Notes: generated by a model not told the origin, from the letters alone. A DNA stretch of 63,646 bases from Brachyspira murdochii (GCA_020722965.1 DYJT01000006.1:4265-67910), one strand, 5' to 3'. Positions 7,906-17,117 are shown, counted from the stretch's first letter. Numbers and translations: made by a program.

Positions 7906-9004
7906 CAAATTTATCGTAAAAAATCTTCTCAACTGGTATTCCTTTATTTGTAAGAACCGTTATACAAGCATTTATCATCCCTGGTGAGCCACAAAGATAG
8001 GCTTCTTTGTTATTTCCATCCTTTACATATTTATCTACAATTTCCGTTATTAGACCTCTTTCACCTTTCCAATCTGGGTCAGATTCTTTGTCTGATAATG
8101 CAGGAATAAATGAAAAGTCATCTAATGTTTTTGTCAGTCTTTCCATCTGATCGACAAGAAAAAGATCTTTTGTCGTTCTTGCACCAAAAAAATATGTCGC
8201 CTTTCTTTTTATCTTTTTTTCTTCCATACTTAAAAGAATTGACTTTATAGGAGCCATCCCTGAACCACCTGCTATGAAAATTATCTCGGCATCTGTAGGT
8301 CTTAAATAAAACTCACCATAAGGTCCATTAATATTTACCTTATCCCCGACTTTTAAATATTTATGAACATATGTTGTGCATATACCATTTGGGACAAGTC
8401 TAATTTCTAGTTCTATCTTTTTATTATCACTTGGGCTTGAGGCTATAGAATATGCTCTATAGACACTTTCAGAGGACAATTTATAAGGAGGAACCTCAAA
8501 TTGAATATATTGTCCTGCGGTAAAATCTATCTGGTCTTTATCATCCAGTAAAAGGGTTATCTGTTTTATATCATATGTTAGATCAACAATACTTGCAACC
8601 GTTGTTTGAAATTGACGAACAGATAAAAGATGCGAAGGTATTTCTATAGATAAATTTGATTTAACCTTTATCTGACAGGATAATCTTATATTATCTTTTT
8701 TTTCTTTATCAGAAAGTTGTGGTAGTTCAGTGGGAAGATATGGAGTATCAAGATTATTTATTTTAACCTTACAATAACCGCACGAACCTCTACCCCCGCA
8801 TGCGGAAGGGATAAATATCTCTTTTTCCTTTAATGAAGTTAAAAGAGACTTTCCGCCTTCTACTTTTATAGTTTTTGAACCATTAATGGTTATATCAAAA
8901 TCAGGATAATTATTTATCAATAAATCTATAACAAGAATAAGTATTACCAGAAATGTTGAGATAGAAGTTACAGCTAAAACAGATGAAGAAAATATATGCA
9001 TCAT
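7901..9004 (-). CDS. nqrF: Na+-translocating NADH dehydrogenase subunit F
   Basis: 367 aa NADH-oxidising subunit of the Na+ pump. An N-terminal membrane anchor (~8-30) is followed by a ferredoxin domain with CGGRGSCGYC (~69-78) and a fourth Cys in RLSCQIK. Next comes an FAD domain with RAYSIAS (~185) and a C-terminal NADH domain with GGSGMAPIKS (~246) and YLCGSPGMI (~340). The C-terminal F/A end fits the family. This is NqrF, not an Rnf subunit, because Rnf has no flavin-NADH module of this type. It is last of the nqrBCDEF run, 14 bp after nqrE. Two adjacent ATGs (9004, 9001) follow a G-rich ribosome site; either could start it. Confidence 0.93.
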   Translation of the reverse strand: MMHIFSSSVLAVTSISTFLVILILVIDLLINNYPDFDITINGSKTIKVEGGKSLLTSLKEKEIFIPSACGGRGSCGYCKVKINNLDTPYLPTELPQLSDKEKKDNIRLSCQIKVKSNLSIEIPSHLLSVRQFQTTVASIVDLTYDIKQITLLLDDKDQIDFTAGQYIQFEVPPYKLSSESVYRAYSIASSPSDNKKIELEIRLVPNGICTTYVHKYLKVGDKVNINGPYGEFYLRPTDAEIIFIAGGSGMAPIKSILLSMEEKKIKRKATYFFGARTTKDLFLVDQMERLTKTLDDFSFIPALSDKESDPDWKGERGLITEIVDKYVKDGNNKEAYLCGSPGMINACITVLTNKGIPVEKIFYDKFA

Positions 9005-9018
9005 ACCCCCCTAAAATA

Positions 9019-9606
9019 TTAGTTTATGGGTATCATCCCGGAAAAACCCATGAATGCAATTGCCATAATGCCAGAAATTATCAATGATATCCCTACTCCT
9101 TCAATTCCTTTGGGTAAGACATTTTTCGCTATTTTCAGCTTTATGGCTGAGAGCAATGTTATGGCTAAAAGCCAACCTAAACCACTACCAAGGCCATAGA
9201 AGAAAGAATTGATAAAAGAGTATTGCCTTATTATCATAAATAGGTTAACGCCTAAAATTGCACAATTAACGGTAATTAATGGTAAAAAGATACCTAGTGA
9301 ATAATAAAGAGATTGTGAAAATCTTTCAATTACCATCTCGAGTATCTGTACAAAACCAGCTATAATAATTATGAAAACTATAAATCTCAGATATGTTATA
9401 TCCAAAGGCATAAGAATATAGTTATATACAATCCAATTAAGCGGTGTGGTAAAAGCCATTACAAAGGTAACAGCAAATCCCAAACCTAACGAAGCTTTAA
9501 GCTCTCTTGATATAGATAAAAAGGAGCACATCCCTAGATAATAAGATAAGAGGATATTGCCGGTGAAAATCGAGCTAAATAAAATAGCGATTGGTGAAAT
9601 ATTCAT
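9019..9606 (-). CDS. nqrE: Na+-translocating NADH dehydrogenase subunit E
   Basis: About 195 aa integral membrane subunit with six predicted helices. It shows NqrE landmarks: YYLGMCSFLS near the N-terminus, FLPLITVNCAI in the middle (each Cys thought to help hold an intramembrane 2Fe-2S centre with NqrD), and the terminal MGFSGM. An upstream in-frame GTG exists at 9615, but ATG at 9606 sits 6-7 bp after GGAG, so I chose the ATG. It resembles NqrE more than RnfA at the C-terminus. Confidence 0.92.
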   Translation of the reverse strand: MNISPIAILFSSIFTGNILLSYYLGMCSFLSISRELKASLGLGFAVTFVMAFTTPLNWIVYNYILMPLDITYLRFIVFIIIIAGFVQILEMVIERFSQSLYYSLGIFLPLITVNCAILGVNLFMIIRQYSFINSFFYGLGSGLGWLLAITLLSAIKLKIAKNVLPKGIEGVGISLIISGIMAIAFMGFSGMIPIN

Positions 9607-9618
9607 AAAATTCACTCC

Positions 9619-9644
9619 AATTTTATTTTTTAATTTTATTTTTT
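9619..9644. repeat. Two perfect 13-bp tandem repeats over the nqrD stop
   Basis: AATTTTATTTTTT occurs twice in direct succession. The second copy spans the nqrD stop codon and the first lies between that stop and the nqrE ribosome-binding site, consistent with duplication of the gene end. Confidence 0.85.
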
Positions 9645-10238
9645 ATCTATTTTGGGAATCAGCCAAACTTTTACTCCCCATATAAATAAAGCTAGCACAA
9701 AAAAGGCTCCCGGAGCCATAATCATAATATTCCAATTAACCCAACCTTCTTTTATTATTTTTACCCCAAAAATAGATGCAGAGCCGAGTAACTCCCTAAT
9801 TATTGAGATTAAAAGTAAAACAAAAGAGTAACCAAGCCCGGATGTTAAACCATCAAAAAGTGATGGTATCGGTTTATTTTGAAGCCCATAAGCCTCTGTT
9901 CTGCCCATGACAATACAATTTGTAATAATTAATCCAACATATGGACCAAGTTGTTTGGATATATCCGGTAAATATGCTTTTAAGATTAAATCTACTATAA
10001 TTACCCAAAATGATATTATTAAAACCTCGATTATCATCCTTATCTTTGATGGGATTAATTTTCTGATTATAGATAATGTAAATGAAGAAAGACTAACGGT
10101 GAATATCAACCCTATGGACATAACCAGGGTGTTTTTAACCGAATTTGTAACAGCCAAGGTCGAACAGATACCAAGGACTTGAATCAATATTGGATTGTTG
10201 GTGAATATATTTTCTTTTATCATCTGCCTAATATTCAT
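9636..10238 (-). CDS. nqrD: Na+-translocating NADH dehydrogenase subunit D
   Basis: About 200 aa, six-helix membrane subunit. Landmarks are NNPILIQVLGICSTLAVTN near the N-terminus, GLIITNCIVMGRTEA in the middle and a SGLGYSFVLLLISIIRELLGS stretch later. A TTG-initiated extension reaches 10256, but ATG at 10238 follows AAGGA at a good distance and gives the usual NqrD N-terminus, so I start there. It begins just after the nqrC stop and is followed by nqrE. Confidence 0.92.
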   Translation of the reverse strand: MNIRQMIKENIFTNNPILIQVLGICSTLAVTNSVKNTLVMSIGLIFTVSLSSFTLSIIRKLIPSKIRMIIEVLIISFWVIIVDLILKAYLPDISKQLGPYVGLIITNCIVMGRTEAYGLQNKPIPSLFDGLTSGLGYSFVLLLISIIRELLGSASIFGVKIIKEGWVNWNIMIMAPGAFFVLALFIWGVKVWLIPKIDKK

Positions 10239-10248
10239 ATAAAATTCC

Positions 10249-10878
10249 TTATTCAAATTTACTTAAATTAAATTGTTCAAGATATTTTTTCCCATTTTCA
10301 ATGATTTTTAAAACATATTTTGTGGTATTTGTTGCCCCTGTAATTGCCGAAATCTCATTTTCAGCTGCTTTTTGTTTTTCTTCAACAATATTTGTAATAT
10401 TTATTTTACCCTTAAATTGTCTTTTAAACCATGGTTCTACTATTCTCCCTCCAAGTCCAGGGGTTTCGTTCTGGCTTATAAATTCAATACCAGCAATTGT
10501 TTTTAAGTCTTTTCCAAAAGCTAGAGCCATTGTAATTTCCCCCCATAAACCAGAACCTGTTAACACTATCACATATCCTTTACTAAAAAGATCTTCATCC
10601 TTTAAGGCTAAATTTTTATATCTAAAGATTTCAACATTATTTTTAATCCCGAGCTCTTCTATCGATTGATTATAGATATTTAAAATATCCTGATTTTTAT
10701 CTGGCAATGCAAAACCGGCTGCGAGAAGAACAGCCTTTTTTTTGAATAATGTTTCGTTTATAAGAATCTTGTCCTTAGTGTAATTATATATTAATGCTAG
10801 GATGCTTATTAAAAATGCCGTTGAAATTATAATAACAATTAAATTTTTATATATTTCTTTAATCTTATCTTTTTTCAT
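10249..10878 (-). CDS. nqrC: Na+-translocating NADH dehydrogenase subunit C
   Basis: 209 aa with one N-terminal membrane helix (~12-30) and a periplasmic FMN-binding domain. SGSGLWGEI (~108-116), NETPGLGGRI (~136-145) and AITGATNTT (~178-186) are the conserved loops. The last includes the GAT Thr to which FMN is joined by a phosphoester bond in NqrC/RnfG proteins. Attachment requires an ApbE flavin transferase, not present in this window. It sits between nqrB and nqrD. Confidence 0.9.
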   Translation of the reverse strand: MKKDKIKEIYKNLIVIIISTAFLISILALIYNYTKDKILINETLFKKKAVLLAAGFALPDKNQDILNIYNQSIEELGIKNNVEIFRYKNLALKDEDLFSKGYVIVLTGSGLWGEITMALAFGKDLKTIAGIEFISQNETPGLGGRIVEPWFKRQFKGKINITNIVEEKQKAAENEISAITGATNTTKYVLKIIENGKKYLEQFNLSKFE

Positions 10879-10907
10879 TATCTATCCCTGTAGTTTTAAA
10901 ATTTAAA

Positions 10908-11848
10908 TTATTTTTTCTTCAATATATAATCGATTGTTGGAGCAAAAGTATTTGAAATAAGTATGGCAAACATAGCTCCTTCGGTCCATATACCAAAGAT
11001 TCTAATTAATATTGTCAATAAACTATATAAAGAACCATATATAAATTTTCCTATTTTTGTTGTTGAGGCGGAAACAGGATCGGTAATCATGAAAAAAAGT
11101 CCATATAACCAACCTCCTGTCAAAGCCATATATAAAGGATTTGGAGATTTCTTAAAAAGATAAAAAATTGAAGAAAAGACTATAAAACTCGATAAACCAC
11201 CTAGAACAATTTGCCAAGAAGCATATTTTTTATAGATAAGATAGATTCCAATTAATATGATTAATATGGCTAAACCTTCACCCAGGCATCCGGCTTTATT
11301 ACCAAATAAATAATCTTTTAGTAGATCAAATTTAAATTCAAGATTTAAACTATTCAAGAGCAAATTATTTAATGGAGTTGCTGTTGTAATGGTATCTGCT
11401 TTAAATTTTATAAAACCTGCTGGAAAAGAGATCAAGGGATTAACCCATCCCGATGTAAGATAAGGTCCAAAAGATATATAAATAAAAGTTCTACCGGTAA
11501 TTGCCGGGTTAAAGACATTTTTTCCAAATCCACCAAAAAACATCTTCCCAAAAGATATACCAAAAACAATGCCAACAATAGATATCCAAATAGGAATATT
11601 AGGTGGAAGAGATAAAACAAAAAGTATAACTGAAACAAATAATGCCATCGATATTTTTTGTTTCAGAATTTTTGCAAAGGCAAATTCGGTAATCAAAGCG
11701 GAAATTAATGTTATAGTAAATAGGATTAAGACTTTTAAACCATAAAAATAAACTGCTGCAACCAATAGAGGGGTTAGAGCAAAAAAGTATTTGACATCAT
11801 AGGTTGTTTTAAGAAATTTTTTTGTAAAAAATTAATAAATTTTCCCAT
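10908..11848 (-). CDS. nqrB: Na+-translocating NADH dehydrogenase subunit B, apparent 5' frameshift
   Basis: Multi-helix membrane subunit with FGGFGKNVFNPA, TTATPL (the Thr that carries FMN in NqrB/RnfD) and FMITDPVSAS. The long frame opens at 11834 without an ATG, GTG or TTG until a TTG at 11765, yet the untranslated-looking 22 codons before that TTG read like the conserved NqrB/RnfD N-terminus (YDVKYFFALTPLL). A good start (AGGGAATTAAA then ATG at 11848) lies in another frame. One extra A in the seven-A run at 11817-11823 would join them into a ~313-aa protein. Shorter than typical NqrB (~400 aa). The disruption may be an assembly error, slippage or real mutation. Confidence 0.8.
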
Positions 11849-11945
11849 TTTAATTCCCTAACAATATCAAAATTATTATATTACATAATTAGCATTCCCC
11901 ATAATTTTTTAAATAATTTCAAATTTTTCTTTCATTTTACAAAAT

Positions 11946-11983
11946 AAAAAAAAGGATTGCCTTTGTTTTAAGACAACCCTTTT
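11946..11983 (-). terminator. Rho-independent terminator after rubrerythrin
   Basis: On the minus strand an AAAAGGGTTGTC arm pairs with GGCAATCCTTTT (12 bp with two G-U pairs) around a 10-base loop, followed by a T run. It lies 9 bp below the rubrerythrin stop and separates that unit from nqr. Confidence 0.85.
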
Positions 11984-11991
11984 ACAAAATA

Positions 11992-12567
11992 CTAAAAATC
12001 TTCACATAAAATCTCAAAATAACTTTGAGGATGGGCACATACAGGGCATTGTTTTGGGGCTTCGGTACCTTGATGAATATGCCCACAATTTCTACATTTC
12101 CATAGCTTTGGAACTTCTCTTGCGAACATCTTCTTCTGCTCAATAAGTTCTTCTAGTTTTAAGTATCTTTGTTCATGGTGTTTTTCAACATTTGCAACCC
12201 CTCTATAGAGAGTGGCAATTTCTGGAAATCCTTCTTTTTCGGCAATATCTGCAAAATGAGGATATAAATCTGTATATTCTTCATGCTCTCCCATGGCAGC
12301 AGCCTTTAAATTTTCTAGTGTGTTCCCAATAACCCCTGCCGGGTATGAAGCAGTAATTTCAACTGCGCCTCCTTGTAGAAACTGAAAGAATCTTTTTGCA
12401 TGTTCCCTTTCATTTTTAGCGGTTTCTTCAAAAATTGATCCGATAAGCTCATATCCTTCTTTTTTTGCAACAGAAGAAAAATAATCATATCTCATTCTTG
12501 CCTGTGATTCACCTGCAAAAGATTTTAGCAAATTTTTTTCTGTCTCGGTCCCTTTAACACTTTTCAT
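11992..12567 (-). CDS. rbr: Rubrerythrin
   Basis: 191 aa peroxide-scavenging non-haem iron protein of anaerobes. An N-terminal four-helix ferritin-like domain supplies the di-iron Glu/His ligands (E in [43 protein letters not shown]). The C-terminal rubredoxin domain has CRNCG and CPVCAHP pairs for the FeS4 site. Reduces H2O2 to water using electrons from rubredoxin or NADH-dependent reductases. It is second in an operon after desulfoferrodoxin (33 bp apart), so superoxide is turned to peroxide and then to water. The start has AAGGAG 6-7 bp upstream. A strong terminator follows. Confidence 0.96.
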   Translation of the reverse strand: MKSVKGTETEKNLLKSFAGESQARMRYDYFSSVAKKEGYELIGSIFEETAKNEREHAKRFFQFLQGGAVEITASYPAGVIGNTLENLKAAAMGEHEEYTDLYPHFADIAEKEGFPEIATLYRGVANVEKHHEQRYLKLEELIEQKKMFAREVPKLWKCRNCGHIHQGTEAPKQCPVCAHPQSYFEILCEDF

Positions 12568-12600
12568 GATAAACTCCTTAAAATTATAATAATTAAATTC

Positions 12601-12975
12601 TTAGCTTTTCCAAACACCATGAAGATTGCAGTAAATTCTTGCAGATAAATTATTTGCTTTGCATCTAAAAACTGCTTTTGGTTCCTGCCCTGGTGAAAGC
12701 ATCGCAACATGTCTTACTCCATCTGCAATAAGCTCGATAAACTCGATATAATGCTTTTCTTCCATAGGATGAGGAACACTTCCGACTTCGACAACAATGT
12801 TTTCTCCATCTTTTTTGATAACAGGAATATGTTTTTCTTTCGAAGCCTCAACAGTATTTTCTTCAAGAAATTTCATCGGTTCACCGCAACAGACCAACTC
12901 GCCTTTGCCTTCATGCATTACCTCAACAACATTACCACAAATTTCACACTTATAGATTCCAAATTTTTTAGCCAT
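12601..12975 (-). CDS. dfx: Desulfoferrodoxin (superoxide reductase, 2Fe type)
   Basis: 124 aa. Reduces superoxide to H2O2 without releasing O2. The N-terminal desulforedoxin domain has Cys10, Cys13, Cys29 and Cys30 (centre I). The catalytic centre II ligands are visible as His49 in EKHIP, His69 and His75, and Cys116/His119 in YCNLHG; Glu47 and Lys48 of the EKHIP loop are present. The start ATG follows AAAGGAGG. First gene of the dfx-rbr unit, with an inverted repeat just upstream that may be an operator. Confidence 0.96.
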   Translation of the reverse strand: MAKKFGIYKCEICGNVVEVMHEGKGELVCCGEPMKFLEENTVEASKEKHIPVIKKDGENIVVEVGSVPHPMEEKHYIEFIELIADGVRHVAMLSPGQEPKAVFRCKANNLSARIYCNLHGVWKS

Positions 12976-12988
12976 AATTTTCCTCCTT

Positions 12989-13010
12989 TTATAATCTTAC
13001 CCTATTATAA
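12989..13010 (-). promoter_or_regulatory. Inverted repeat upstream of dfx, possible redox operator
   Basis: Perfect arms TTATAAT and ATTATAA separated by 8 bp lie immediately upstream of the dfx ribosome-binding site. The arms equal the half-sites of a PerR box, but PerR boxes have a 1-bp gap, so this is only suggestive. The arms could also be -10-like elements. Confidence 0.35.
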
Positions 13011-13063
13011 TAATAATAAAAAAATAAGAAAAAGCTAAATTAAAAAAAATAAAATTATTTAAT

Positions 13064-13549
13064 TTATTCTGTTTTTTTTTCATACTCTTGTAAGAGATTG
13101 ATCAAACGATTATAATGAGATTTTTCTTCGGACACTATCTTTTGTATTGTTTCATAATCTTGTTGTTTCATGTATTTCTGAAGTTCGAAATAATATAAAA
13201 TTGAATAAAGTTCTACATCGATGGCATAGTTTAAAATATCTACTAGTTTTCCTTTTTTGATATTTTTCTCTTTTGTTTTAAACAAAGAAATATTCGCATA
13301 TCGATAAAGATACTCATAATATTCATCAGGATATGGATTTTCAGGATCATATGATTTATTTTTTTCAAGCAATTTCAAAAAAAAAGCAGAATGTTCTTTT
13401 TCCTGATTGGCTAAATCAAGTAAAATTTCTTTAATTTTGGTGTTAGAGACATAATTTGCATTTTCTTTGTAGAATTTCTCACCTTTTTGCTCCAATGTTA
13501 TGGCAAAATTTATTAATTCATTCAAATTTAATTCTTTTTCAATCTTCAT
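13064..13549 (-). CDS. Ferritin-like di-iron protein (rubrerythrin-related)
   Basis: 161 aa four-helix protein. Di-iron ligand motifs are visible: EQKGEKFYKENA (~19-30), NQEKEHSAFF (~49-58), DVELYSILYY (~113-122) and SEEKSHYNRL (~139-148). It lacks the C-terminal rubredoxin domain of true rubrerythrin. Probably peroxide or iron handling, which fits the neighbouring dfx-rbr unit. It has its own promoter with TTGAAC and TATAAT 17 bp apart, so it is separately transcribed. The exact reaction cannot be assigned. Confidence 0.8.
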   Translation of the reverse strand: MKIEKELNLNELINFAITLEQKGEKFYKENANYVSNTKIKEILLDLANQEKEHSAFFLKLLEKNKSYDPENPYPDEYYEYLYRYANISLFKTKEKNIKKGKLVDILNYAIDVELYSILYYFELQKYMKQQDYETIQKIVSEEKSHYNRLINLLQEYEKKTE

Positions 13550-13582
13550 AAAAAACCCTTTATTCTTAATTTTACTATAAAA

Positions 13583-13611
13583 ATTATAATATAGAAAGAT
13601 AAAAAGTTCAA
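13583..13611 (-). promoter_or_regulatory. Sigma-70-type promoter of the ferritin-like gene
   Basis: On the minus strand TTGAAC (13606-13611) and TATAAT (13583-13588) are separated by exactly 17 bp, 34 bp before the start codon. Perfect -10 and near-perfect -35. Confidence 0.7.
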
Positions 13612-13687
13612 GTATAAATTTCTTTTAAAATATTTTTCAGATAACAATCGTTTTCTATCGATATCACCTCTAATTATTAAAAGATTT

Positions 13688-16027
13688 TCAATCAATTTCA
13701 TTTTTTTTCTTCCTGCTTATTAATTGATCACATAGCCTAACCGTGCTAACGGCATCTTTTGCATAATAAACACCAAACTCATCTGCAAGTTCAGAATTCA
13801 TTGAAGCTCCACCGGCTAATATTGGAACATCTACCTTCATTCTTTTAAAGTAAAAAGAAATTTCTTTTATTTTCAATATTGTCGAAGTCATCATGGAAGA
13901 TAGACCGATAATTTCAGGCTTTATTTTTTTATAAGCATTATAAAGTGTCCTGTAATTTATGTTTTTACCGATATCAATGACTTCATATCCTGATGCCCTT
14001 AAAACAGTTGATACAATCTTTTTCCCGATATCATGAATATCTCCTTCGACTGTTGCCATTAAAATTTTACATTTTTTAACTTTTTCCTCTTCATCTATAA
14101 AATTATTTAAATAGTCAAAGGCTTTTTGAACAGTTTCAGAAGAGATGATAAGTTGAGGTAAAAATATTGTACCATCTGAATATAGTTTTCCGATTTTTTG
14201 CATATATTTTGCAAGTATATTTTCACTTATAAATAAGGGATTAAATTTTTTAAGTTGTTCATTTAAATAATTTAAAAGTAATTTTTCTTCACCTTTTAAT
14301 AGAATGTTTATAAGAGGATCATCATATTTGAAATCCTCTTTCTTCATAGATTTATTTTTAAGTATTAACATCCCTTCAACTATCTTCATTGTTATCTGAT
14401 GAGAGCAATTGCAGATAACCGAATTTAATCCTTTTTCCATTGCAAGGCAAAGAAATGAAGAATTTATAATTTCCTTTTGTGAAAAACCAAAAGACAAATT
14501 TGAAAGACCTATAATGGATTTCAAATTTTTTTTATTTAAAAATTCTATTATTTTTAATGGTGTTTTGTAATCATTCCCAACCCCTATCGGGGTTATCAAA
14601 GGATCAAAAAATATTCTTTCTCTTTCTATATTTTTTGTTTGAATTATTTTAAGAACACTTTTTATTATATTATTTTTTGATTTAGCATTTTTAGGTAAGT
14701 TTTTTTTCATTGGAAGAACAACAAGCATTCCTCCATATTTTTCAATAAGTTTTAAATGCTTTTCAAGATCATCTTTTAAGGCAGTAGATGAATTTACGAT
14801 AGCTCTTGCGGGATATTCTTTCAATGCAATTTCCAAAAGTTCAAGATCCTGAATATCTAGTGATAGTGGAATTGTAGAAAACCTGTCAAAATTAAGTATT
14901 AGATCTTTAATAAAATCTTTCGATAAGTTCTTTTCATCTCCAAGATTTATATCTATGGCTTTTGCCCCTAAATCAGCCTGATTTTGAGCCAATGAAATTA
15001 GTCCATTTAAATCTTTATTTTCGATTAGGCTATTAACCTGTTTGCTTGCGCTGGCATTTATCTTTTCTCCGATAACAAGAAATGGTTCGCAACTGGTTAA
15101 AGTTGTCCTTGAACTAATAAATTGAGTTTTACAGATATCCCTTTTCGCTGGTCTTCTTTTCCCAATTGATTTGACAATATTTTTAATATGTTCTGGCCCT
15201 GTTCCACAACAACCTCCTATTATATTAGCTCCAATTTCCGCAAATTCTTTACTATATAATGAAAATCCAAGAGGATCTGTATCATAGGTTAATATACCAT
15301 TTTGAAATTTCGGATTTCCTGCATTTGGTTCTATTGATATATATTTGTTGCAAAATTTTATAAGTTGATTTAATATTGGTAAAATATTTTCGGGATTTAA
15401 AAAACAGTTTATTCCTGCTACATCTACATTCAAATCATTTATTAAAGAGCAAAAGATTTCTACGGAAGTGCCTGTAATAGTTGTCCCGTTTTCTTGAAAT
15501 GTCATCTGAGCTATCAAAGGAATTTGATTATCTAAATCTCTTACAGCACAAATAGCTGATTTCAATTCTTTTATATCGGTAAATGTTTCCAAAATTATGC
15601 CATCAACACCATTTTCTATTAAAATTTTAACCTGAATTTTAAAAATATTATATGCCTCGTCGAATGATAGAGTCCCAAAAGGTTCGAGTAAAACTCCTGT
15701 TGGGCCTATATCCCCAAAAACCAGAGCATCATCTTTTGCTATAGATTTTGCGATTTTAACTCCATACTCATTAATTTTTTCAAAATTCTCTGCAAGATTG
15801 TATGATTTTAATTTTAAAATATTTGCACTAAAAGTATTTGTAATAATTATATTAGCTCCCGCATTTAAATAATTTTTATGCAAGAGCCTAACGACTTGTG
15901 GATCTGTAATATTCAAATTTTCAAAAAGCTTTTCTTTTAAACCAAGTTTTAAAAACTCAGTTCCATAAGCACCATCAAGAAATAATATTCTTTCATTTAA
16001 TAAATTTATAAATTTATCTTTATTCAT
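13688..16027 (-). CDS. metH: Cobalamin-dependent methionine synthase, short form
   Basis: 779 aa. Transfers a methyl group from methyltetrahydrofolate to homocysteine via B12. Domains in order: homocysteine/zinc domain 1-~290 (LDGAYGTEF, GINCF, GGCCG at ~272-275), pterin-binding domain ~300-560 (INASASKQV, DLGAKAIDINLGDE), cap domain ~570-640, and cobalamin domain ~645-779 with DIHDIG (cobalt-ligating His near 664) and GLSSMM. The C-terminal S-adenosylmethionine reactivation domain is absent, as in many anaerobes, where the B12 is less often oxidised or a separate activator is used. No S-box or B12 riboswitch was found upstream. Confidence 0.92.
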   Translation of the reverse strand: MNKDKFINLLNERILFLDGAYGTEFLKLGLKEKLFENLNITDPQVVRLLHKNYLNAGANIIITNTFSANILKLKSYNLAENFEKINEYGVKIAKSIAKDDALVFGDIGPTGVLLEPFGTLSFDEAYNIFKIQVKILIENGVDGIILETFTDIKELKSAICAVRDLDNQIPLIAQMTFQENGTTITGTSVEIFCSLINDLNVDVAGINCFLNPENILPILNQLIKFCNKYISIEPNAGNPKFQNGILTYDTDPLGFSLYSKEFAEIGANIIGGCCGTGPEHIKNIVKSIGKRRPAKRDICKTQFISSRTTLTSCEPFLVIGEKINASASKQVNSLIENKDLNGLISLAQNQADLGAKAIDINLGDEKNLSKDFIKDLILNFDRFSTIPLSLDIQDLELLEIALKEYPARAIVNSSTALKDDLEKHLKLIEKYGGMLVVLPMKKNLPKNAKSKNNIIKSVLKIIQTKNIERERIFFDPLITPIGVGNDYKTPLKIIEFLNKKNLKSIIGLSNLSFGFSQKEIINSSFLCLAMEKGLNSVICNCSHQITMKIVEGMLILKNKSMKKEDFKYDDPLINILLKGEEKLLLNYLNEQLKKFNPLFISENILAKYMQKIGKLYSDGTIFLPQLIISSETVQKAFDYLNNFIDEEEKVKKCKILMATVEGDIHDIGKKIVSTVLRASGYEVIDIGKNINYRTLYNAYKKIKPEIIGLSSMMTSTILKIKEISFYFKRMKVDVPILAGGASMNSELADEFGVYYAKDAVSTVRLCDQLISRKKKNEID

Positions 16028-16039
16028 TTAGTAAGATCC

Positions 16040-16068
16040 TATTAAAACGACATAATATCTATTGTCAA
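16040..16068 (-). promoter_or_regulatory. Possible metH promoter
   Basis: On the minus strand a perfect TTGACA (16063-16068) lies 17 bp before a weak TTAATA, with an AGGAT ribosome site closer to the start. The weak -10 keeps confidence low. Confidence 0.35.
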
Positions 16069-16260
16069 GATAGCCAAATTTTTAAATATTAACTGTCATA
16101 AATTTCTAATTTAGCTATATAAATTTAGCTATTTAATTTATTTTTTTCAACATCGTCCCTTTTTCAATATTATTGCTATTTTCTATTTTTTAAATATCCT
16201 TACCTTGAATTTTTAAGAAATTAAATATAAAATGATTTATAAGTAAACCAGGAGAGAATA

Positions 16261-16617
16261 GTGAAAAAGAAATTTGGGTTACTTTTATTGTTTTTTTTAT
16301 CCTTTGTTTTAATTTTTAATGGGTGTTTAAAAATAGAATTAAAAAATATGGATAACCAAAAAGATGAAAATGATAATTCTATAATCTGGATCAAGGCGCT
16401 TGTTTATATTGAAAAAAACGATAACAAGATAGATTATATTTTAATAGATAAACCAGAGTCAAAATCCCGTGTATCCTATCATCTTATTGATTTAAAAACT
16501 CAACAGAAAAATATTCTTGAAAAACTAAATGGCAAAATGGTGGAAGCGCAAATTAAGGTTATTGAAGAACTTTCGCCATGGAATAAAAAAGCTCTCCTTT
16601 TAAAACTAAAATACTAG
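16261..16617 (+). CDS. Small putative lipoprotein
   Basis: 118 aa, GTG start preceded by AGGAGAG. A hydrophobic signal segment ends at a lipobox-like FNGC (Cys22). The mature domain alternates strands and ends with VEAQIKVIEELSPWNKKALLLKLKY, which looks like a small beta-barrel, but I recognise no family. It is divergent from metH and upstream of panD on the same strand (73 bp). Confidence 0.55.
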   Translation: MKKKFGLLLLFFLSFVLIFNGCLKIELKNMDNQKDENDNSIIWIKALVYIEKNDNKIDYILIDKPESKSRVSYHLIDLKTQQKNILEKLNGKMVEAQIKVIEELSPWNKKALLLKLKY

Positions 16618-16689
16618 GATAAAAATCTGGTTAAAAATTAAAAATATTTTTTTAAAATCTTTTTAATATTTTTATAAAAGAGGGATTAA

Positions 16690-17061
16690 ATGTTACAAAA
16701 GTTTTTAAAAGCCAAGATACACAGGGCAACAATCACGCAGGCTGATTTAAACTATATTGGTTCAATTACAATAGATGAAGCTTTATTGGAAGCATGTGGT
16801 ATCAGGGAATATGAGGCTGTCTGGATTTATAATATAAACAATGGTGAAAGATTTGAGACTTATGTATTAAAAGGTGAAAGAAACTCCGGTATTATAGGTT
16901 TGAATGGTGCTGCTGCAAGAAATGCCATGATAGGAGATCTGGTAATTATAGCAAGTTATGTTTACCTAAGTGAAGACCAGCTGGAGGACTTTAAACCGAT
17001 TGTCTTACTTTTAGATGAAAAAAATAAAATTAATGAAATCAGAAAATTTGATTTAAATTAA
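16690..17061 (+). CDS. panD: Aspartate 1-decarboxylase precursor
   Basis: 123 aa pyruvoyl-dependent enzyme making beta-alanine from aspartate for pantothenate and CoA. The self-cleavage site is Gly24-Ser25 in YIGSITID; Ser25 becomes the pyruvoyl group of the alpha chain. Lys9, Tyr57 and Arg53 (ERFETY) and the LNGAAAR block (~75-81) are present. Length typical (115-130). No other pantothenate gene is nearby. A separate PanZ maturation factor is not expected in bacteria of this kind. Confidence 0.95.
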   Translation: MLQKFLKAKIHRATITQADLNYIGSITIDEALLEACGIREYEAVWIYNINNGERFETYVLKGERNSGIIGLNGAAARNAMIGDLVIIASYVYLSEDQLEDFKPIVLLLDEKNKINEIRKFDLN

Positions 17062-17117
17062 AAATTTGAATTTTTGCAAATATCTCTTATTTTTAAATTG
17101 AAATAATTAAATTTTTT

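Noticed and set aside
7901-11848. Rnf complex
   Set aside because: The last gene has a ferredoxin-FAD-NADH layout (NqrF), and the membrane subunits match NqrD and NqrE; RnfB and RnfC are absent.
16028-16260. SAM or B12 riboswitch before metH
   Set aside because: The region is plain A/T-rich without S-box or B12-box elements.
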